Source: Cryptomeria japonica
Lineage: Eukaryota; Streptophyta; Pinopsida; Cupressales; Cupressaceae
Direction of reading: 5' to 3'
DNA: 64,000 nt
NCBI RefSeq assembly: GCF_030272615.1
Contig: NC_081412.1
Span: 544,904,370-544,968,369 of the forward strand
Positions 23,699 to 33,311 of this stretch are shown one piece after another (position 1 is the stretch's first letter; every line of letters begins with the position of its first letter). The notes beneath the pieces were generated by a model. It had not been told where the DNA came from, did no database searches, and worked only from the letters and a program-made list of their open reading frames with translations. Made by a program: the position numbers and the translations under genes.

Positions 23699-26600
23699 CT
23701 ATATGTCAAACATGTAAAATTTATTGCATTGTGAGTTGATAAACATATGGGTGATTAATAAATTTATACGTACCTGTTTATCTCTTAAACCATATGCTAA
23801 ATCAATTTCCCTTTGCGTAACATTGGAATCTCCATTACGATGTGCTTCTTTAACCAATAAAGCCACGCCTTCCCATGTTAACGTGCATCCAGAATGTTGA
23901 CAACATTCAATCCATACCGTCATCCAATCAAGATTGTTTGCAATATACAAATGTAGTGCATCCCACTCTCGACCAGCTATACAAAAAATAAATAGACGTC
24001 TTACAATCGATTTATTTTGAAGATTAAGAATTAATTAACTAAAATAATATCTTATAATTACCTCTCACTTTCCTCAATCTACCTTTCCCTGTCAAGTACT
24101 CCCCTTCGAATTTGTTAATGGTGTTGGGATCCCAAATGCGATCCACGTGGATCTTTGTTGCAAACTTAGGAAGATATTCAGAAATGTACACCATAGTCTG
24201 GTATACCATATATCCCTCCACCATAGAACCCTCAGGATGTGCTCTTTGTCGAACCAAAGCCTTCAAAAATTTCAAGTGCCTCTCAACCATCCACATTGAC
24301 CTAGTGTGTACAGGTCCACACAATTCAATCTCCTCAACTTGGTGTATGAGGTAGTGTTCTTGTGCATTGAAAAAAGCTGGAGGTAGACACTTTTGCATTT
24401 CACACATTAAATGAGGAATTTTTCTCTTCCAATATTTTATATCCTCTTTATTGATTTCTTTACATGACAACCACCTACAAGGTATTCAAGACGCAAAAAA
24501 ATATATTACATAAGAAGTAAAACAAATCGCAAATATAATATCTATACAACGAACTAAACAAATATCACTACTTACCTCATGTATTTTCCAAGATCATATA
24601 TGACTTGCTTGACATTATTGTCAAATTCATCTGGGAGAGATAGAGGTAGAACATACTGCAACAATTATAAAATTATCTTTTCATTTTTTTGTAACATAAT
24701 GAAAAGTATGTACGTACGCACAGTACTTAAATACATACTAAAAACACAAGAACATGAATTACCTTAATGAAGGTATGCCAATCATGTGTTTTCATCCCTG
24801 GCCCAAATTCACTTTTCTTTGATATGAGATTGTTTATGTTCATAGCACATCCTGTGGGAAATCAAATTTTTCATATGACTTCTTTTATAGCATTGCTTTG
24901 CTGGTTCGTTAATAACCAAGGAAGCTCACTTATATTAATTTGGTCTCCATGAATATTTGATTGAATGACATTTATAATTGCATGATTGGAATCCTAAATG
25001 TCACTACATATTTTGATAATTCTTTCTTTGTCACGCCTTCCATTCAATATTTTCCATACTGTCTCTGTTATATTCTTTCCAACATGCATACTATCAAACA
25101 AATGAACAATTTGTAACTGCTCGTAGTAGGGAAACCTACTAAATTTCTGGGGATAACTTTTTATTCTCTTAGGAAGGTGGTCTTTTATGCCTTCACGACC
25201 TTCATCATCATCAATCACATCATCAGTAAACAAAACAAAATAGAAAAGATGTTTTATGACAAACCAATAGATGGAATGGCATTACCTTGACAATTAATTC
25301 TATTATATTCCAACTTTCACAGGTGAGGTGTCATTATTCATGGCTTTGATGTATTCTCTTCTTTCCCATTGAAAATATGTTTTTCAGTATTTTGATACTT
25401 ATGATTTTTGTGGAGAAAGTGCCTATACTCATCAAACACCTACTTTCATAAACTTTTTGAATGACGAGATTTCATCTTTCGACCACAAATAGGACATGCA
25501 AATTTTCCTTTTGTTTGAAGACCTAAAAGATAATATATAATTGGATTAAATATGATAATTTTTTGAATTATAATGTTCATGCACAACTTAAACACTATAA
25601 CATACCACAAAAATGTGTTAGCCCCAGGGCATTGCATATTGTCCATAGAAGCATCGCATGGAATTGAAATTGTCTTTGTCCTATTGGTCTAGAGACGTCA
25701 TACATAGTGACACCATTCCATAACTCCAGTAACTCGTCGATAAGAGGCTTGAAATATACATTCATATCTTTAACTTGGTACTTACCTAATCGAATGAACA
25801 AAAACATTACATAATTATTATGACCATTTTACTGCAATATTTATAATTAAATTTAGACGACTATATTTAAATGATAAAATACCTGGAACAATCAATGCCA
25901 ACATTATGTGCTCCCTCTTTATTAACATCCATGGAGGAATGTTATTGTTGATAACAAAAATAGGCCACACTGAGTAAACAAATCTCATCTCTCCAAATGG
26001 ATTGACACCGTCCGCTGCCAATGAAATCCTGAGATTATGAGGTTCTTCTTTAAGTGTGGCCACTTTTCCTCTATGTCCATAAATGCTGAACCATTCATAG
26101 GCATTCGAATAATATCATCTCAACTTCTATTGTGTGCATGGTAATCCATAAATTGTGCCAAGCTAGTGTACTTGAATAATCATTGCATACATGGAATAAT
26201 AGGAATATAGCAAAGAACTTTGCGAGGAACCTTTTTTGTTATTTGATCTGTTTGATATCTATTATTATGACATTCAAGGCATTCAATTCGAAATTCATGT
26301 TATTTGTGATATATAATATGATCATTGGGACAAGCATCTATTGCTTGATACTCCATTCCAATATCTTTCATAACGATAGATAATTCTCGGTATGAGCGAG
26401 GTAGAATATTTGATGGTGGTAACAAAAACTCACCAATCAATCTACAACATGATTCATAGTTTATTATGACATATATGACATACCTTAACATACTTGATAT
26501 TGTTATGTTGGATAAACCATTCATAACCTTTAATTTCACCAACAACAATACAACGGAGAGAAGAGTTGCCTGCGAGCCTTTGTAAAGGGCCTCAGATGCC

Positions 26601-27160
26601 TTCTCAAGTAGAGGGACATCATGAACAACATCAAGATCACCTTCATCATCATAATCAGTTGTGCGAGTCCTAAATGAGTCATGGATCAATGTATTTGTAC
26701 CATCATCTTCAATTGTGTTTTCTAGCTCATGATCATCATCTTCCATGGGATCATAATCTTCAGCTTCGATATTCACACCTCCATGTTCGTCCACTTTGAA
26801 AACAATATTCTCAGGGTTTTGTTGATCCATACTATATGCTCCGGGGTGCTCGAGCTATATAAAATTAATAAACATAAATAATCTATGATCATGATCTCAT
26901 CATCACGTGATTTATTATGTATATAAATTTTCAAAACAATATAATGAGAAACTTACCAATGGATGATAATCATGTCCACCTTCAATGTGACCATACAACC
27001 TACAATATTTCTTCACTGTTTTGATTAGAAGTCTTCTAGTCTTTAACCCCTTACAAATTTTGCATGGACAATAACTTTTTCCATCACCTTTTCTTTTCAA
27101 GTTAGACCACAATCTAGCAATTGTCTACTTATTTTATTGTTCGTTGATATTGTCTGACAT
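23699..27160 (-). pseudogene. TNP2-like CACTA transposase, multi-exon, with inactivating stops
   Basis: Domains appear in family order on the - strand. From ATG 27160 to donor 26957 is the transposase-associated domain (WSNLKRKGDGKSYCPCKICK). From 26854 an acidic segment leads into LYKGSQATLLSVVLLLVKLK and ACPNDHIIYHK. Next come the Transposase_21 core: TKGKFACPICGRK, then on the strand order SLAADGVNPFGEMRFVYSVW (26063-25818), LIDELLELWNGVTMYD (25807-25595), and LFDSMHVGKNI (25233-24994). DUF4218 follows at 24470-24039 (PAFFNAQEHYLIHQVEEIEL, GPVHTRSMWMVERHLKFLK, EGSMVEGY). A last exon-like segment, 23975-23699, is unassigned. TAA and TAG stops sit just after the start (27137 and 27131 area), and other joins are worn. 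It would cut and paste the element at the CACTA ends; this copy is probably inactive. Confidence 0.85.
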
Positions 27161-27379
27161 GGTCTTTCTTCATAGGAAAGAAAATAGAAATTATCATCAT
27201 TGAACAAACCAACTTATTGAATTTATATTTCTAGTTTACTTATGGTACATCACAATCTACACTTGGCCTTCAATATTTTCTCCTCCTAACACTGTTTATC
27301 CATTACCTGTCAAGTACAAAATTCTAAAACCCGTGGCTATTAAAATACATAAGATAACATTGTAGCATCTTATAATCAT

Positions 27380-30332
27380 CTGTTATAAAACCAAAGCACT
27401 TGGGAGTGATTCTTTTGTTTGTCACAGTCCAGGAAAATGGTGTCTACTGGAGCCTTGAATAATTGACTAGAAAGATTTTTAATTCCTTTTCTTTTTCCTT
27501 CTGATTTTTTCACTGTCACTTCCATCCTCCGAGTCAGATGCCCTCGCCCTTTTCTTTCTTCTTGTTTTTTCATACTCATTGTCATGCTTTGAATTATTTT
27601 TCTTTCTTGGTGACTCCTTATTGCTTTCACTGTTAGTTTCACTCTCAGAATCTGAGTCTGATGTATCAGAATCTGACAAACTTGATGAACTAGAAGAATC
27701 ATCATTAGAGGTAGATTCATCTGACTCAGGAATAGACTTTTGCTGCTGCATTACAAGCCTTGGCATATTCTTCAAATACTCACGTAAACTCTTAGTGATA
27801 CCACCAAGACTAATAGAAGTAAAGAAATTGATAGCAAACCGTGAATTTTTGGGATTGTCCTTTGGAGAAATTGAATTAAAAGACTCCTACATTGTTGGAT
27901 CGTTCAACCTTTCATTAAGCAACAATATACCAAGCTACTCTGCCAACTCCTGTAAGAGAATCTTTATAAAAAGACGGGAAGAGGAAGTAGTATCTTCCTC
28001 TATCTCATGTATATGAGCAAGACAATGCAATGGAAGAGCATCTGTGCCAAGTAAGTGGGCAAAAAACTTTGCAACATTACACAGTTTATTTGTTTCCAGT
28101 CTGTGTATCATAGAATACTGTTGTACAAAACACTTATCAAAAAATTCCTCATAAATTTTATTGATCATACAAAATATTTGCCCAAGAAGACCATAATAAT
28201 GAAGGTGTGGGGTGAACTCACAATACTGGTTCCCACTTTTTGACCAACTTTGACACTTAGATGAACATTTTGCAAAAAACCTTCACTTTCCGACACCTAT
28301 AACTTTTAAATCATTAAGAATTTGAAGATGATGTAAACTAGTGATTTGTAACATCCTTTTTGTAGATTCTAAATATATTTTTTTCAAATTTTTTTGAATA
28401 AAATTTTATTGATTTTTCCATCTCCCTCAAAAGTAGTTTTTTACAGGAAACAACATTTTTTAAGAGTGATGTGCATCCCGAAACATATAAATTTTTTTCT
28501 ATAAATGATAAAAACTTATCTCTTTTAAATTTTGGTTTGTAACATCAATACCCAAGGCATGCAGTTGGTTTGATAGTGATATGTTGAATATTTTTTATCT
28601 TATTAAGTTTTGAAGTCCGACTAATTATAATTTAGATATAGGTGTGTGTTTGAACACATAACTTGCTCTATATATATCAAAATTGAGTTTTATTTTTTTT
28701 GTTAGAAAGAAGACATCAATACCTAGGGCATAGATATTTTTCAGAACTTTTTTGAATTAGTTTGTTATTTTTCCCAATGCATTGAACAAAGAAGTTCATG
28801 TTCGGTGAAAAACCTTCATTCATAAAAAATAAAATAAAAATATATTAATAAACTTAAATATATTAAAAATTATACTATTTGGAAAGCCTATAATAAGGAC
28901 TAAATCCTCAAGAAAACAAAACTTCTAAATGAATTCGTTTGACCCCTCAAAAGCTAATGTAAAGTTGGTTTTTTATCAGCATTTGATAGATGCAAAGGAG
29001 ACTCCATTGCAAGTATGATTTAGAAGTAGAGAGGTTCTATCCAATAAATTTTGATCTAAGAGCCTTTGATCTAACTCTCTTCAATTAATTACTTTAAATG
29101 GGACCTATTAAAGCTTAAATAATTATATTTTCCAAAAAATGTATGATTTCAGCAAAAATCAGGATGTACCAAAAAGTGGGAACCAGCTTTGTGAGTTCAC
29201 CCTGTGTTCTCTCTTGACCAGGTTCAAGCTTGATCTTTAGTAGCTTATGACCAACTTTCTCAAAATTAACACTTGACATGATTGTCAAATAAATTGTACG
29301 TCTTAAATTGACCAAGTTTGTCTCTATCTCATCCTATATTCTCAGTGCTTCCTCACCTTCCTCATCATCATCATCATCATCATCATCTGAATCATCACCT
29401 GAATCATTCTCCCCTTCTGCTTCATCTGAAGAAGCATCTCCGAGGATATCTTTCTTCAATTTTTCATAGGTTGCCTCATGCTCTAAGAAATCAGGATCTG
29501 GCTTGAAAACATCAAAACCAGCTTCTTGATCAAGTTCATCTTCTAGTAAAGCTTCATGTGTTAACTAACCTGGACGCATAGCTGGATGACCCTCGAACTT
29601 AGCTTTGCAAAATGCAAAAAGCCCTTCGATTAAAAACTGTACTCGTTTGTCAATTTCCCCCTCATGGAGAACACCTCTAAATCTTTCAAAAATCCCATAG
29701 AGACCTTTGGGTGAAAGGTCTTGCAACAAAGAACCACATTCTTTCACGATATATACCACAACCTCTACACTATCATCTATGGGGTTCTCTAGTAAAAGGG
29801 TGAGAAGTTCCAAGGCAATGATCTCATGTGCAACTTGTTGATTCACTAAATGAGCTATGAATTTGGCTGCTGCTATCAACATGTGCTTGTCATTGTGTTT
29901 GTATGCCCTCTTAAGCTGCAAAATAATTCTTCGCAAAAGAAGATTGCCAAGTTCAGGAAATTTTCTATTTACCACAGCAACCAACACAACAAAAACATCT
30001 GTAAATCTAGGGGATTTCATACAAGACCTAGAAAATAGACCCCTCCCATGGATGAGATTCTCTACAAACAACTCTAAAATGATGTTCTTGATGTTAGATG
30101 CATTTACCTTGTTTACTAACCCATTGATACTCTTTCGAAGGGCATCCCATGTCATGCACGGGTATTCCACACTACTCTTGTCTTCCACATCTTTCATCAT
30201 TTGAGCCAACTTAAATGGGGGAATGTAAACACCCCCACTTCTTCCAACACCCTTCTCAGCTCCTCTAACAACACCTTCACCATTCCCATTCTGAGATGGA
30301 GCAGACACAACACCAGAAGTTTTCACTTCCAC
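27380..30332 (-). pseudogene. CWC22: Intronless copy of pre-mRNA-splicing factor CWC22 inside the CACTA element
   Basis: CWC22 is a spliceosome protein that binds eIF4A3 to load the exon junction complex. Here 30332-29565 encodes the MIF4G domain in one uninterrupted frame (GGVYIPPFKLAQMMKDVEDK, DALRKSINGLVNKVNASNI, FIAHLVNQQVAHEIIALELL, FERFRGVLHEGEIDKRVQFL). A glutamate/aspartate-rich linker follows (about 29560-29340), then the MA3 domain split by an insertion at 28210-29202 ([48 protein letters not shown]), then a Ser/Asp and Arg/Lys-rich tail to about 27480. The lack of introns over some 2 kb of coding sequence points to a processed copy. Lesions: a stop after AMRPG near 29565, TAG near 29330, TAG near 27890, and an apparent loss of about 13 codons just before the insertion. 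Confidence 0.9.
28210..29202. mobile_element. 993-bp inverted-repeat (MITE-like) element inserted in the CWC22 copy
   Basis: Ends are inverted repeats of about 33 bp: GGGTGAACTCACAATACTGG at 28210 and its near-complement ending GTGAGTTCACCC at 29202, both continuing through GTTCCCACTTTTTG. TGTG flanks both sides (28206-28209 and 29203-29206). Removing the element and one TGTG rejoins the CWC22 frame as ERT then HLHYYGLLG. The AT-rich interior has no ORF, so it is non-autonomous; the superfamily is not clear. Confidence 0.85.
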
Positions 30333-31924
30333 TACCTCTCTATCCCTCTTGTTTCAAAAAGCCCCTTTACCACTTAATTCGTTCTTATTTCTGTACATAA
30401 ACCCATCAAGAAGCATGAGTTTTTGCATATAAGCTCACCCAAATATTTTATAGTTATTTTTCATCAAGATTCCCTTAGGAGCTGGCAGATCCTGCTTCCA
30501 TACTTTAATTCTATTTTCTCAAAGGACAATCCTAAAAATCCATGCATTGGCAAACAACTTTTTACACCTTTGTTCGTTGTGGTGGTGTCATAGAGAGTTT
30601 ACATCAATAAATGAAGAACATGCCAATGCTTTTAATGCAGTAGTAGAAGTCTATCTCTTATTCAATATCTCTAGTGAAACCCCCATGATCTTTTGTTGGA
30701 GTAGAATTTGTTATATTCTAGAAAGGGTCTTGTCCTTTGTTGATGGGATATTCATCTACCTCAAGAAATAACTTTTCTTTTCCCCAACAAGAAGTGGAAC
30801 TAAATGAAGATCTAGCACCATGAAATGAATCCTCAAAAGGATTACTATACTTAGTTTTGGTAGATAATGATTTGGGTAAAATACTAATGTGGCTTTAGGA
30901 AATATTATGTACTAGCTTAGCATACTCTAACAGCTTGAGTGGGACATGCTGCATCCAATTAAGTCTCCATCGGTATCTCTATTGTGTTTATGGATTGAGA
31001 TTCAATGTACTCTTTTTATACATAGATTTTACTTTCAACTGAGGAGGTTTGTATGTACTTACTTGTCTTTTGATTGTATCCCTATTTCAAGAATTTCTTC
31101 TATCAACAAATCATTTGTTGTAAGTTGTACAAGTGGAAGCTTGAACATGCCTTCCATGCTAGCCTTGTTGATACGTTCAACACCATCTTGTGCCACAAAT
31201 CTTTAGAACTCCACTATTTCATTCAAGAGTGAGAAGTAGGGACAATCTAGGACACTTACAAAGGTTTTGCAAGAGAGATAAATAGACCTAAATATTATGG
31301 CTTAATAATTATCAACAGGTAAATAGATAAGAAACTCTCAATATCAAAATGACTTTCTCAATTGTCTTTACTAGAAATGGATAGATCTGCTAATAATGGC
31401 TTTATGACTGTATGTCAACTTTAGACTCAATCCAAGAAGAGCTAGAACTAATATGCGATATCTAGATTTATGATCTATATAATATAACAATCCCATAATT
31501 ATGTTTCCACGCATCTATACCACAACACAAACATCATGCTAGTGTTCAGCCATAGCAATTGATATCCTAATTATAGAATGTGAAATATGCACATAACTAT
31601 GAATAAAGATTAAGAAAAACAAAGAAAGATGCTTATTGCAAACATTAATGACTAATGGACAAGAATTGAATTCATTGTAGATAGTTTTGAATATCAAATT
31701 CACTTATTTGTGTGCATTTAGTAACTCATGTACTTGTGGCCAACCATTTATCTCTTTCATAAATTAAACACTTATTAATAACATTAAATGGCCGAGTAAT
31801 TATGTTTTAGTTGAAATTGAAAATAAAATATTTTATTTCAAGACAACTCACACTATTCCCTATCATATTTTAGACTCTTGGTTTTGTTAGTAGTGGTTTG
31901 ATTTCTTTGGAGCTAATCATTGCA
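30333..31924. other. CACTA interior with no identified gene
   Basis: The - strand shows fragments of apparently coding texture (for example FVAQDGVERINKASMEGMFK near 31200-31140, and NPFEDSFHGARSSFSSTSCW near 30840-30780) separated by stops. They could be further captured or older element coding sequence. I cannot assign them. Confidence 0.35.
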
Positions 31925-32837
31925 TTTCTTTAGTTACATTTGCCAGCATACTCCCAACCTGTGCCAAAATGGGAGCTTTGGAATAGGGTATGGACATCCA
32001 TCAAAGAATAAAAGATAGAGGAATTTTGTCAAATGTAGTTGCAACTACTCTGTTAGCATGTATGCAAAATTTGGAAGCATAGACAAGGCACAAGAACTGT
32101 TTGACGGATTGCCTCAAAGAAATGTGGTTTCCTGGACTGCAATGATTGTCGGATATGCACAAAATGGATTTGTTGAGAAGGCTTTAGAAAATTTCATTCA
32201 AATGCAATCGACAGGTGTAAAGCCAAATTCAACGACCATTGCTACTATCCTCCCTGCCTATGCCAAAATAGGAGATTTGGAACAGGGTATGGACATTCAT
32301 CGAAGCATAAAGGATAGACGAATTTTGTCAAATGTTTTAGTTGCAACTACCCTAGTAGACATGTATGCAAAATGTGGAAGCATAAACAAGGTACGTGAAC
32401 TATTTGATAGAATGCCTGAAAGAAATGTTGTCTCGTGGACTACAATGATTGCTGGATATGCACAAAATGGATTTTTCAAAAAGGATTTAGACACTTTCAA
32501 GCAAATGAAATTGGAAGGCATAAAGCCAAATTCCACAACCTTTTCTAGCATCCTCCCTGCCTATGCAAAAATGGGAGCTTTGGAACAGGGTATGGACATC
32601 CATCAAAGCATAACGGATAGAGGAATTTTGTTAGGTGTTGTACTTGCAAATGCCTTGCTTGACATGAATGCAAAATGTGGAAACACGGACAAGGCTCATG
32701 AATTGTTTGATATGATGCCACAAAGAGATGTGATCTCATGTGAACAATCAACACGAGCCTATACGGGAGGAAGGGATTGCTGCTACAAAATTGAACGCTC
32801 ACTCCTCGATCATAATTCTATGCTTTTACGAGATTAA
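31925..32837 (+). pseudogene. Pentatricopeptide repeat (PPR) gene fragment captured by the CACTA element
   Basis: PPR proteins bind RNA in plastids and mitochondria. The 259-codon frame from 32058 shows tandem PPR units: MYAKFGSIDKAQELFDGLPQ, NVVSWTAMIVGYAQNGFVEK, GVKPNSTTIATILPAYAK, then a second and part of a third round (CGSINKVRELFDRMPE; NVVSWTTMIAGYAQNGF; CGNTDKAHELFDMMPQRDV). The DMYAKCG and ALEQGMDIH phrases are those of PLS-class proteins. Coding similarity begins upstream at about 31925 (ASILPTCAKMGALE), with a TAG stop at a Gln position near 31985 and a frameshift near 32055. After about 32746 the frame runs into unrelated sequence. No start, transit peptide or E/DYW domain is present. 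Only a repeat block was captured. Confidence 0.88.
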
Positions 32838-32954
32838 ACTAGGGCAATTAACCACCACATGTATATTTTTTGTAACATGAAATTAAAAACTAGGGCAATT
32901 AACCACCAAATGTATATTTTTTGCAACATGAAATTAAAAACTAGGGCAATTTGA
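32836..32954. repeat. 51-bp tandem repeat, about 2.3 copies
   Basis: AAACTAGGGCAATTAACCAC recurs at 32836 and 32887, and AAACTAGGGCAATT again at 32938; period 51 bp. Confidence 0.9.
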
Positions 32955-33271
32955 ATCTAGCTCCTGCGTGGGATTGCAAGCAATGCAACAAATGCCTTTG
33001 ATGCGGGTTTGATGTTATTGGGGGTTGAAGTCACCACAAATGCCTATGCGGGAAACTTGCAATACAAATGAATTCCCCTCTTCTTTTATTTAAGTAATCG
33101 CCGTTGTCATCGGAATTATGACGAACTCAAGCACTTTTTTAGAAAAAAGAAAATTCTCATTGCTAATGCCTTCTTTGTCAAAACCAAATGGGAAATTTTC
33201 GTCGGAATTACGACGAATGCAGGTATTTTTTCAAAAAAAATCAAATTTGGCCACAATATACCTTCCGTCAG
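32955..33271. other. CACTA right subterminal region
   Basis: Non-coding. Contains inverted copies of left-end motifs: CATCGGAATTATGACGAAC near 33108 and CGTCGGAATTACGACGAA near 33200. These are likely protein-binding repeats of the element (inferred). Confidence 0.6.
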
Positions 33272-33308
33272 AAACCTCAGTCAGAAATCTAGTCCAAATG
33301 TATTAGTG
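33272..33308 (-). repeat. CACTA right terminal inverted repeat
   Basis: On the - strand starts CACTAATACATTTGGA and continues through GATTTCTGACTG. Followed by TAT, the same trinucleotide that precedes the left end. Confidence 0.85.
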
Positions 33309-33311
33309 TAT

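Larger units (their letters stand above)
18723..33308. mobile_element. CACTA (En/Spm-type) DNA transposon, 14,586 bp, carrying host gene fragments
   Basis: The left end reads CACTAGTACATTCGGA and the right end, on the opposite strand, CACTAATACATTTGGA; both continue with ATTTCTGAC. The element is flanked by TAT on both sides (18720-18722 and 33309-33311), the 3-bp duplication expected of this superfamily. Subterminal motifs are shared in inverted form, for example TTCGTCATAATTCC near 18912 and its complement near 33108. Contents in order: 264-bp tandem repeats, an unknown + strand ORF, a - strand TNP2-like transposase, an intronless CWC22 copy with a nested inverted-repeat element, and a PPR fragment. 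Coding parts are disabled, so it could move only if supplied with transposase. Confidence 0.88.

Noticed and set aside
27579..28016. 145-codon + strand frame rich in Ser and Glu
   Set aside because: Antisense of the Ser/Asp-rich CWC22 tail and MA3 end.
29318..29506. Histidine-rich + strand frame
   Set aside because: Antisense of the Asp/Glu-rich linker of CWC22.
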